A stretch of 64,000 nucleotides of DNA from Lycocorax pyrrhopterus obiensis (lineage: Eukaryota > Chordata > Aves > Passeriformes > Paradisaeidae), in NCBI GenBank assembly GCA_014706295.1, contig JACSVZ010000016.1, positions 11,699,168-11,763,167 on the forward strand. The letters are read 5' to 3'. The notes under the pieces are model-generated. The model searched no databases. It was given only the letters and a program-made list of their open reading frames with translations, and was not told where the DNA came from. Positions within the stretch are counted from its first letter, which is position 1. Each line of letters opens with the position of its first letter. The position numbers were made by a program, and so were the translations under genes. Below are positions 28,001 through 38,600 of the stretch, piece after piece.

Positions 28001-28905
28001 CACAGAAGATTTTGTTTTTTGTTACCCTTAACCTGGCCCCATTTTCCCTTGCAGAAACAGTTCCAAAATCCAGAAGAGTCCCACAGCACCTCACAGTAAA
28101 TTCAAGCCAAACAATATTTGGCTTTGCTCTGCTGGAGCACATAGCTACAAGTGTTTCATTTCCAGGCTGTAAAGTCTATCCACAGCCCTTCAGTGAGAAA
28201 GAACTGCCAGATTCTAAGCTCAGTACTGTTTCCTATCAGCAGACCCCATTTGTATATTCCATTACGCTTCCAGCAGAAAGTAATATACACACCCATAACC
28301 TCACTAAACTTCCCTCTAGCCTTTGCCAAACTACCAAAATACCTATGAAAATAAAAAAATACTGCCACTCTTGCAGATCAGTAACCACAAATACTGCCTG
28401 CTGAAGCATCTCCTCACTTCTAGAATAATGTTTGGGTCGGTATAACAATGAGAGAATTAAATCTCTGACTGAAGAGTTGCATCTTACCCTGGTAAACTCT
28501 GTGAAGGAAAGTTGAACATTTCTTGGTAGTGCTGCATTTGAGCAGAAATGTTATTAATTCAGCCCAACCCATCCTTCTTTAGGAGGCACAAAGAGGGACT
28601 GCTAAAACAGTACAGTTAAGAGTGAAGAAAAAAAATTTCATGTGATGGTGGAATCTTGATACCACAGACATTTGAATGGAGAATGTCTACTTTCATAGAA
28701 AGTTATGATGGAAAATCTAATCTTGTGCTCAACAAAAATATCTGGATTGGTATTTGATATTTCTTGATACGCCTTTCTTTTTCTCTTTTAAAAAATTTAT
28801 CTTATATATATGTATGTCTATGTATAGAAACAAAAACAATTGTCCTGGTTTTCAGGTAAAACTATTTAAGATTCAGTTTTTTAAAAAAAGAATTTAGAAA
28901 GATTG

Positions 28906-28960
28906 TATTCTATTCTATTCTATTCTATTCTATTCTATTCTATTCTATTCTATTCTATTC
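28906..28960. repeat. (TATTC)11 pentanucleotide microsatellite
   Basis: Eleven perfect copies of TATTC in a row with no interruption. Long perfect pentanucleotide runs of this kind are usually length-polymorphic. Confidence 0.98.
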
Positions 28961-29460
28961 GTCTCAGCATTTAGTGATCATATGCAGACAGCATTTGAAT
29001 ATTCATTTGTAGAATGATGAGGAATGGCAAAAGAAAGGATTCTTGACTGCCTGTGAGAATCAAGTATGATGATTTATTCCTCACACTTGAATTTAAATGT
29101 CAGAAGAGACTTCTTTGTCACTGTCTGTTAGTCACTGCAGTTAAACACAGATACACAAAAGAAATACCTTGATTCTATGAGGGTTTTTTAATTAGAAGTT
29201 GAATTTTGAGCACTGATTGCCATGAAGTGATCTGACATGATTACTGTAAATCCAGCATCCATGTGCCCACAGATGTACTGGAATGAATCAAGCCAAACTA
29301 ACCACCTGTGGCTCCAGTTGAGCTGTGGAGAAGTCCTGTCTCTCCAGCCAGAGAAGGTTATGCAAACTGAGCAGCTAATAACAACACCAACATCTTTCCT
29401 CTTAAAACAGGGATCATCCTGGAAAGATTTTTCCTAACACCACTGTTATCAGTTGTTTGC

Positions 29461-29491
29461 AGTTTTGAACAAGTTGCACTTGTTCAAAACT
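29461..29491. repeat. Perfect 14-bp inverted repeat with 3-base loop
   Basis: AGTTTTGAACAAGT at 29461-29474 is followed by TGC and then its exact reverse complement ACTTGTTCAAAACT at 29478-29491. Flanking bases do not extend the stem. Confidence 0.95.
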
Positions 29492-30524
29492 ACAATTACT
29501 CTACTTTTTCTGATCCAAACCCCATTTTTTATCTCAGCTTTATTCAAGCAAAATTGTCACTGCAGCCAGAAAGACAGATCAAACTTGGCCTACGTTTTCT
29601 GCAAATACATTTGTTATCTGAGTTGCACACTAAGAGAACTTTAAATTCAAAAAAAATCAAGCCTTGCCAAATGTAGTAGACAGGCTGGAAAAATATGAGT
29701 AAGTGACTGCAAACATGCTGCATTCTGAGTATCAAAAATGTGGTTTTGGCATTGCAATTTGAGAGAACCCAAGTGAAACCAAATAAAAAATCACAGATAA
29801 GCCCAACTTAATGATGTCAGTGCTCCTGTGCATAGGCATCTTGGCCCTGGCTGCCACTGAGAATGCTGATCAAAGAAGTCAAAAGGATTTCAGGAGGGGA
29901 AAAATGCAAATAGTTCTACACCCTCTGCTGCTCAATATGTTGCTCTGATAGGTTGTTATCATAGTGTCAAGATTTTTCCAAATACTAAAGCACTCTTCCA
30001 TTATCAAAATAGAAAATATCTATGACAGACATCAATTCTGGAAGATGAGACCCAGCACAGTTTATTAAAAATAGAATCTAAGTGAAGAGAACACTATTCC
30101 TTGCAGAAGTTGAAATTAGGTCCTTCTCCCTGCTTCTTCCTAAGATGTAAAAACTAAAAAACAGGCAAGAGGGGGCAGATGTTCATTTCATACTTCAGCA
30201 GCCCAGTTTTCATGCACTCACTGAGTAGCATCAGCTCAGCGGTGCTTCAGATTACAGTGGTCATAATACACAGCTAACATTGAGGTACATACAGAAAAGT
30301 AGAGCAGCCCTGTGCAGCAGCCCCGCAGAAGCATGGCTGGCTACACAAGTATGTGCAGAAAACCCCTGGAGTCCTGGAGGATATCAAATGGAGCACAAAT
30401 CAGAATGGGACTTCACAAGAGCAACTATGAAGGGTGACTGCAAACCACATTGTGTTCATGGAAGCGCAGTGAGCAAACCAAGAGAAGACATTAAGTCTTC
30501 TGTTGGCCCTTGAGAGGTGACATC

Positions 30525-30945
30525 TGGAATAGAGTGTTTTGTTTTGGACTCCAGTACAGGGAAGACAGATAGGAGACAGCTCAGCAGAGAACCACCAAGA
30601 CAATTCGAGGGCTGTGACATATGAGAAGAGACAGAAGCTGAGCTTTCTCTTGTAGATGGGAGAGGAGTTAAATGCTGTCTTCAGGTAGGTCCAGAGAACA
30701 TAGAGCCACCTTCTGAGGGCTGCATAGGGAAAGGATGGGAGGCAGGGGTTACAAGGTGAAGCAAGGGAAATTCCAACTGGATAAACAGAAAGTCTTTGTA
30801 GTGAGGGTGGTTAAGACTGGAACAGATTTCCCAGAGTTCTGAATGACTGCAGACATCCAGACATTGCTTCCAGGATATCCTAATTAGAATTAGGATAACT
30901 AACCTAAGTTATCCTCTGAGTCTATGAAACTCAAGAAGTCTCCTA
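30525..30945 (+). mobile_element. CR1 LINE fragment (3' region)
   Basis: The block follows the avian CR1 3' region in plus orientation. Recognisable pieces in order are TCTGGAATAGAGTGTTTTGT, CAGTACAGGGAAGACAGATA, ACCACCAAGACAATTCGAGG, GGATGGGAGGCAGGGGTTAC, GTGAGGGTGGTTAAGACTGG and AACAGATTTCCCAGAGTTCT, then a tail at GAGTCTATGAAACTC. These mirror the consensus (ctggaatactgtgtccagttt..., gggccaccaagatgat..., gggtggtcaaacactggaacagg). It is diverged and without coding capacity. Confidence 0.83.
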
Positions 30946-33900
30946 CAACAAAAGACTGCCTGCCTTATATCAGACTGAGCCTCAGAGAGACTTGGCCTGT
31001 ATGGTTTTTCTTGGGAAGAAAGAGCTGTCTCAGTGATTTTTCCACACTACTCTTCAGAAGATAGGAAGCTGGAACCACTGACAGAGAAAAGATCTGTTGA
31101 AAGACTGAATCTTATATGATCTTATGTCGTGCAGACCTGGAGTCAGCAGCCTGTTCACCACGAAGGGGACCACTTCAGCAATTCTGCAGTCAAGAGGGCT
31201 TGTAGAGGGGGAGTTTCCCCTTTCCCTCATGGGATCTCTCTGCATGGATCCTTGGTAGTCAGATTCGGTGCAAAGGGCATAATTATGTTTGCTGGGAAAG
31301 CTTTATATCCTTCATGTGTGTTAAGTGACCGAAGACAGTCTTATAGCTAACACGGGCAGGCATTCCTTAGAGCAGTACTTAGCTGAAAGCAAGTAGGTTT
31401 TGGCACAATCTTCACTAAAAACCCCCCACTCTTACTCCTCCTTCCCTCACCCTCAGTGGGAATATCTGATTATAGCCTTTTCACTCAAATTCCACACAGC
31501 TGCTCTTTCTTGAGGCCTTTCACACAAAAGCAAAGACTCACAAAGAGGAGACAGGCACCATTGTATCTGCGTGTTCCATGGCAACGTTTTAGCACCCTAA
31601 GAGTTTGCAACAATCCAAATGATGTTTCTGTTCTTTATTAATGATATTTCCCAGCTGTTTCTGGTTGACAAAGAGACGTCTGGTCCTTCTTTGTTACAGG
31701 CTGTGCCCTGCCAGTTCAGCGAGCCCCAGAAGGGTTCACTCAGAGCTCTGTAACTCAGGCAGCAGGAGCGCAGCCCCAGTGAGAGGCTGCAGACACAGAG
31801 CTTGAGCCTGTGGATGTCGAGGTACTGTGTATGTGTGTGTTGTGCTCATATAATGAGAAGAAAGTGCATATTTAATCATACCTGTGCACAAAATATTTGT
31901 CTACAGCAATGAAACCTAGAAGTACCTCAGGGCTCTGCCCTTTCTTTTGTAACAGCAACTAGTTCTTCACCCTTTCTCTCTTACGATATATTTTTTCTTT
32001 TAGGACTTACTTTTCATTCCCTTCAGTAAAGTTTTCATGTCATCTTTCTTCTTCATGCAGTCATTATCTCCTTCTTATCCTGACATGTACATTATGCAAA
32101 CATGCTTCACATTCACACAAGCCCTGCTCTGAATATATTACTGCCTTCTCTGCAGTGATTCCAGTGGGGGCTGTGGGTTTGTACAAGAACACCGTGCAAG
32201 GCCCAGTGCTTACTGCTCTCTCCCTTAAGGTTTCCTTTGGATCTTTATCCCTGACTTTGGGCTCGAACTTTGAATTGCTAGTAGGAATTGTTCCTAGTAG
32301 GAACTTTTTGTAGTAGATGCTATCTACATTTATTCTGTTTTAGATAAAATAGCATGGATACAGGGATGAAAGCATTTGGAATATAGGCTAAATTGAATAT
32401 ATTATGTTTATTTTAACAAACTTATCAAAGCTGCTCTGGCATTTTCCATTTACATGGGGCGATCTCAGTCATAGACCAAATGCATATTTAAAAGCATTAC
32501 TGGGTTGGACAACCCTAATGCTTTCCTGCAATTTCACAGATCTTTTGGCTATTGGTTTATGTTCAACAGCTGAGACAAGAGAGAGGAAGCACAGGAAGAG
32601 TCCTACTGAGATCCAGAGCCACTGTTACCTCAGAAATGTGCTACCATTCAGCTCAAACTGTTGTTAGGATGTAGATTTTTTTACTGAATTTATAATTTCA
32701 ACCTTAGGGGTGCTCTCTGCCATATAAGTGAGTATGAAAATAAACAAGAACAAGGGTCATAGGTATGTTAATGCAAATAAAGACAGGGGAGAAATATGAG
32801 TGGTGTAGCTGTCCAAGCTGTGAACTTCAAGAAGTGAGGTGCCATTTCTCAAGGAAAGCAAAATTTCACAAAGAAAAGTGGGATTAAGCTTTTCCTCTCC
32901 CATAAATGTGACACATGGCACGTTACCTCCTGTAGTTACAGATTTGGGTCTGAAACTGAAGGCATCCTGTTTCCTGAGCCCATAGACGTTCAGTGGTTTT
33001 TCTTACATGAAGGGAGACAGTCACATCGAGAGTTTACACTCCTTTGTATTTCAGCACAGAAGATGATCATACTTTGATTTCATAGTCTAAATTTTCCTGG
33101 CACTTGGAGTGACCATGGCTTGCAGAACTTTTAATACTACAATGCCTCTGGTGCATTATGCTTACTAAGCTACTTGATTATTTGGAATCCAGGATATCAA
33201 GATAGATACGATGACATACACATAAAAGAATGGTTTTAAAATCATTATAAATCATTAAAATCACTATAACCTAAGTTATAGGTCGTTCATGTATTTGACT
33301 ATTATTAAAATGATATTAAAGGAGAAAGTTCCATCTCGTAATAATGCCAGCAAGGGCTTTATACCTTGATGCAGCCCATACATCTTTACTATAAAGAAAG
33401 GGAAAGACAGACATTAAAAAAATTAACTGCTTCTATAATTTGACACTGCTGTCAATAGGTACAGAACCTCAACCAGTTCTAAATTCAAGCACCCTCACAA
33501 TACCTGATGTTTTTCCACATACCTTTCCATATCATGCAGAGAATAAATGGTACATTTCAGAGTTCTATAGCCCAGGCCCTCAAATAAGGCCTACAAATTA
33601 TAGTGTGCTTCCTAGTCTAACACCTGAACACCAGAGAGTTCTGTGACTTTTTGCCAATTTAACTCTGCACAATACCAGCAAGATCAAGGCCTCTCAGCAA
33701 GACTTACTCACTTCCATGCAGCACTGCTCCATCACCTCCCCAGACCATCCAGACCGAGGTAGCTCAGCTGTCTCCATGCAAGTCCCCAGCACAGAAATGC
33801 CAGGGATGTCAGTGATGCTCAGGCTAAACTGGGAGCAGTGCACTGCTCCTCTCAGTAAGGCTTTGGGCAGGCACAAAGACCCTCTTACTGCAGAGTCCAA

Positions 33901-34768
33901 CTCTGCTCATTCGTTTTCCCCTGCATCAGGAATTTTTCCAGAATGTGAGAGCTGAAGTATCTATGTGAAATTCATAAATATTATGAAAAACTTGAAATTT
34001 TAAGATCCAAAAGGATTTTTAAATGTTTTGTTTAATTTTCATTGGGCTAATCGAACAGACAAACAGAATTTTCACATCATGCCAGCCTGGAAATATATAA
34101 TCCATCTCTGACTAGCAAGTATTTTCTTTAGTTAGGTAAATTTTGAAAAAAAATTAGAAACTTTTCCCTAAGCAGGTCTGGAAATAAAACAGGATATTTT
34201 GTCCCTCTGCTTTCTTTCCTTCCTCTTTTTCTGTAGAAGCCGTTTAGTCACACCCAGGCTCAATTCACACATAGTTCCAGACTGAGGCTCTTCATGTGAT
34301 CTTCAACTAAAAATTTCACTTAGCCTTTGAAATGACTCCAGTTATTTTACATATATGCCACGAGGTATCTGTTCCTACCCCCTCTGAGATTTAAAGTCCT
34401 TCCTTTACTGTTAGAGATCTGCTCTTCTCTAGAAGAAATTCCGGTTAGAAGCATGGAATTTCAGTTGAGACAATGGTCTTATTTCTCAGGACAGATGGTT
34501 ACCACTATGGAGTGTAGAAGGCAGTTCATGCTTACACCAGTCACAGACCAAAAATGAAGGACACAATTTTCTGAATGCCTGGGACAGCCCTTGGCTATCC
34601 AAGAGTTTTGCTTTTTCCATCTCAGCGTTCCCTGAGAAGGAATTACTGTATCTGATACACAAGTTGCTGAGCATATTGACCATGCAGGGTCTGCAATTAT
34701 TTTTACAGTTTAGTTTTTAATTGAAAAAAATACCAAGCATGTGATAATAGCAGAAGGCACTCACTTAC

Positions 34769-34845
34769 CCTATGACAACACAGGAGATGGCAGTTCCCAA
34801 AAAGGCGTAGGTTAAAATTGATCCTAAGTTACGAAAAAAATGTCT
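34769..34845 (-). CDS. SLC9A9: SLC9A9 coding exon 4 (residues 153-177 plus two bases of codon 178)
   Basis: The exon follows CTCCCCAG and ends ATAGG before GTAAGTGA. It encodes [20 protein letters not shown] followed by SCVVI, with the last two bases GG starting the Gly-178 codon. RHFF(Q/R)[16 protein letters not shown] is conserved among the endosomal exchangers NHE6, 7 and 9 and forms the next membrane helix. The phase (two bases carried over) agrees exactly with the first base of exon 5. The intron after it, intron 4, is about 30.5 kb. Confidence 0.95.
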
Positions 34846-35457
34846 CTGGGGAGGAAAGTTGGAAAGAAAGTCCTTTGTAATATAGTGAATAAAAAGCATC
34901 CAGACCAAGTAGAAACACATCTAGAAGTGCCATTTGTTACAATATTTATCTCATATAGAAGATGGAACAATACTGGCTACTTCAGTTATTTTGGAAAATA
35001 CAATTTAAAGACGTTTAATTTTTTTCCCCCAGTGGAATGCCATCAGAGTTCCCTCTTTTTTATGTATCTGGACAAATGTTTCAGGTTTTTAGCAGAAGTT
35101 CACATTGGAAGTACCTGATGTAAATAGTGTCATAACCCCATCCCTTGAGCAAAGTCCTGATCAGGCAGGATGTGAAACACAGACAGGCTGCTCCTGCCTG
35201 CAGCTGACGGCATTCAGAGTGGTCTCTTCTGAAAACAGGGAGGCCTAAGTGTCACAAACTGCACAATCAGATCTTTGCACAGGGACAGAAGGGGAGCAGA
35301 ATGAGGGCCATGGATCATTCATTTTAATCCATTCCTGCCAAGTTCTTCCCAGGCAATATAATTGTTAGCTGACTCTGTCCTCTGTCACTGGCCTGTTGGG
35401 TCTACAGAGCAGCAGCCACACTCAGTCCCTTTTGTCACATAAGGAAAAGACACATAC
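34846..35457 (-). other. SLC9A9: SLC9A9 intron 3
   Basis: This short intron of 612 bases lies between GTATGTG at 35457 and CTCCCCAG at 34846. A chance plus-strand open frame (34840-35118) overlaps exon 4 by only a few bases. I see no other feature. Confidence 0.93.
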
Positions 35458-35535
35458 CTTCTTCAAACTATATCCAGCATGAAATATAATGGGTGGCAGC
35501 AAAATATTGAAGAAGATGGAAGGATCAAAGGTCAT
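35458..35535 (-). CDS. SLC9A9: SLC9A9 coding exon 3 (residues 127-152)
   Basis: This 78-base exon (26 codons, phase 0 at both ends) lies between TCTGGCAG and GTATGTG on the minus strand. It encodes [20 protein letters not shown] and then GYSLKK. The stretch [15 protein letters not shown] (134-148) is one of the most recognisable membrane helices of Na+/H+ exchangers, and mammalian NHE9 has the same [26 protein letters not shown] pattern. Because it is symmetric (0-0), skipping it would keep the frame but remove a core helix. It is only 612 bases from exon 4, by far the shortest intron in the window. No stop codon or damaged splice site is visible. Confidence 0.95.
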
Positions 35536-38397
35536 CTGCCAGAAAGGACAAAAGAGAGTGTAAGGACAAATAAAGTAGCATTTAATTTGATACGATAGGT
35601 TTTAATTGTATCTTCTTATCAGGACTGATCTCAGGCTCACCTCCACTGTCTGCAGGATTATTCTGAGTTGTTGCAAGTATAAATGGGTAGTTCCTTACAG
35701 TTTACAGATGCAGATTACTACTTGAAAAGTATTCCTTCAAGAAGGAAATCAATCGTGCTGCATTACAGGCAACACATAAAAGCAGCATTACCTGTGACAA
35801 CAGCTGCCCTACCAGACATCCAACTTGACAGTCCCATGCTGTAACCCCTGGGTCAGACATGGATCTCCTGTTCACTTTCAGGAAAGAAACATCAGCAGTG
35901 TTGGGCCTCAATTCCCTGTGTACAGAATGGTGACAAAAGGCCTACACCACCAAAACCAATGTAACATTTCCTTTGAAGGAAATGGTTTATAAAATAGCCA
36001 TTAAAGGTTTTAAAGTAATGCTAGAATGAGGACATGCACTGAGGCCTTCAACTTCTGGCACAGAGAAAGACCAAGGACATTGCCCAGCCACTGCAATTCA
36101 TTACAAATAGCTTTCAATAAAATAGAATTCTCTTTAAAATTACAGCATTGCTGGAGAAAAAAACAAACTTAAATAAGCCTGTGTATTGCTTAGTGTTCTG
36201 TCAGTGGGCTATATTATATCAATACTTTTAAAAAAGACAAGAGGTAATTAGTGCAAAGGCTTGCAGCTCCTTTGTTCAGATGAAGTGATATTTTTAAGGC
36301 TACAGTATTCTAGATTATTTTTCTTCAAAAGAGTAAGACCTGCCTAAAAAATTATTTCTGCCTTCTTACTAACGGACAGCTTGATTTGATAAACAGGAAG
36401 TGAGAGCTGAGACTTTTTTCTATCTTACTTACTTTGAATTATAAAGCTGAAAAAAGCGAGCTAAATAACCTGCCAGCAACATTAGCTGTGCTGGCACCAT
36501 CATTGAAAATATGATGGAAAAAGGATTTTCTTCATTTATGAACTAACATTTTCGAATGTTAATTTTGGAATTAATTCAGCAAATATGTTAAAATATCTTT
36601 TCTGTGGGCATCAGAAATCCTGACTGCATGTTTTATTATTCAAAACCGTGTTCTAAAGAATACATGTTTGTAAGTCATGGCACAATGTATTCTCTCTGAT
36701 AAAAGGCACTAAGTAAACGCTTTTACTGCGGTCAAAAGGGAATGACAGTTGTACAAAACCCAGAGCATGGTGTGATCATGCTTTCTGTTTTTTACATTAG
36801 TGCTTTCGCCAGTCAGGAAGGCTGCCAGGCATTGTTAGTGTCTCCTAAATACAGCTGAATTTATCCCTTTTCCTTTTTTATTTATTTTTTTTTCAAGAGG
36901 TCATCTGCCAGGTAATTTTAAAGGAAAAAGAAGTGAAAATCCAGGCAGACTGAGGTCTCCCCAATAATTTAGAGGAACCACAATTCACAGTTGAGACTTT
37001 TAAGGGCCTTCCAGCAAAGTGAGACTATGGAAACAAGATCGGGCAGTTCCCTGTAAGGGCACCAGAAATTTCTGTGCAAGTTGGTGCTCCTCCTTTTTCC
37101 TAAGTCAGCTTCAGTACCAGGTCTGATGAAGATGATAAAATGTAATGGATTAGTACATATGCCCTGGAAACTAGACACACACTTTGGCTAAGACAAAGCT
37201 GCAACTGCAACCAGCTAGCAGGAAAAAGGATGAAGATTCAGCAAAACCTGATTAGTCTTACTGCCACAGTATTTTCCTGTCTCCACCCACCACAACTCTA
37301 ATGGTCCTTGACAGTCTAGTTCTTTCTGAGAAGGGCAAGTCTGGCAGTAACAGCAGACAGGCACACAATGGTGCTGCATCAGCAAGAAATTTGAGCAGAT
37401 GGTTAAATCCTAATTCTGCTGAGCTCCCCAGTGTACATTCTAAGCATAACTTAAAAGTTTTTATAATGATAACCATACACTACACAGATCATGTATTACT
37501 GTGCTAGAAAAACAATGATATGTGAAAGAAAGCAAAATAATACGTTGCAATATTTTAAAAAGCCATTGGTAAGGGCTTGGAAGCTTCATGTGAATATACA
37601 ATGTCTTTGAGCACAAAATCCAGGTCTTAAAAAGTGCCTCTGCACTGCAGTGTTCTTTAAATGGCTGCCATTTTTTAAAACAAGTGAACATTATAAGAAG
37701 CAAAGATTACATGGGCAGGGAGAGACTATAATAACAAAGTAAAATATTTTGTTATATACTGGAAAAGAGAAAAGGGCATGACATTGTGAAAGACTGCAAA
37801 TTTTTTCCCGCACTTCCCTTTTTGTATCCAGCCTGAATTGCCACAATGGTGTCTCCCCATGGCAGTGAAGTCCCTGCTGAGGACCACTGCAGGAGTGGCA
37901 GGATGTATGAGAATGCTCTGATGAATTTAAGTGTACATTAAGTACATATTTACAAATTTGTGTTTTGAAAAATGTTTAGAGTTTGCAGTTTCCTGTGCTG
38001 TCCACAGGAGGTAACTTCCCCTTGCATTATCCTGCCAGAGCAAGTAACTTTGAAGACAGAGGAAAAATAAAGATATCAGTGGGGTTTATAAAGGTTTAGT
38101 GGCAATGAATCCAAGTTAACAGCTGTGTCTGCAATAAACTCAGTGTCTGCAGGAGATGGGACTGTCATTTGAAACAGCTCAGGCAACCACTCTGCAAGCG
38201 CACAGTCAGCTTGGAGCTAAATGATGGTCAGGGTTCTACCACACCTCATTTCCTTTACTGTTCTTCCTCACCTTGCTCACTTTAAACTCAGAACAGACTC
38301 TCTCTCTGTCTCATTTTAACTTGAAGTTTAATTTCCTCTCTCAAGGATGAAAATAAATATCTTAGAGAGTTTAGAACAAAAATAAGATAGGTTTTAC
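35536..38397 (-). other. SLC9A9: SLC9A9 intron 2
   Basis: An intron of about 2.9 kb bounded by GTAAAAC (38397) and TCTGGCAG (35536). It is AT-rich, with a T-rich stretch near 36875-36895. No repeat family, RNA gene or exon is recognised in it. Confidence 0.93.
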
Positions 38398-38600
38398 CTT
38401 TTGAAGCATTGCATTGCCCTGGTGACCATTGACATTGTGGTGGCTGATCTCTCTTCTGTATTGATATTCGTACACCTGATTAGTTATGTTAATAAGCAGA
38501 GTGGATAGCCCAGATTTCAGCTTTTCACACTCATAAACAGTCCCACTTTCAACATCTGGTGATTTTGTCACATATCGTATAATTAATCCCATTAAAAGGC
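38398..38600 (-). CDS. SLC9A9: SLC9A9 coding exon 2 (residues 59-126)
   Basis: The exon begins after a pyrimidine tract and CTGCAG and ends AAAAG before GTAAAAC. It completes Gly-59 and reads LLMGLIIRYV (60-69), the second half of the conserved GGAM-YGLxMGLIxRY segment. It then encodes the first lumenal loop: DVESGTVYEC (74-83), STLLINITNQVYEY (91-104) and REISHHN (108-114), ending GNAMLQK. N96-I97-T98 is an N-glycosylation sequon in the loop where the family is glycosylated. The exon ends at a codon boundary, so exon 3 starts in phase 0. The loop differs from the mammalian protein, as I remember it, more than the flanking membrane segments do. Intronic sequence on both sides happens to stay open, so the minus-strand open frame 38371-38700 is longer than the exon. 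Confidence 0.93.

Larger units (their letters stand above)
4303..34768 (-). other. SLC9A9: SLC9A9 intron 4 (30.5 kb)
   Basis: The intron is bounded by GTAAGTGA at its start (34768) and CCCTGACAG at its end (4303). I found no coding exon of any known gene on either strand. Separately listed contents are a solo LTR, a CpG island, two CR1 fragments, a TATG/TA repeat, a pentanucleotide microsatellite and a perfect inverted repeat. 4303-17407 holds ordinary AT-rich sequence with a 17-bp duplication at 5639-5676. 18224-22100, 25046-28900 and 30946-34768 show nothing I can name. Open frames of up to 164 codons, such as minus strand 25756-26250, have no visible domain and no splice partners. Confidence 0.88.

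Noticed and set aside
27985..28404. Plus-strand open frame of 139 codons with a CCCTTGCAG acceptor-like site inside
   Set aside because: No domain and no partner exon; consistent with a chance open frame.
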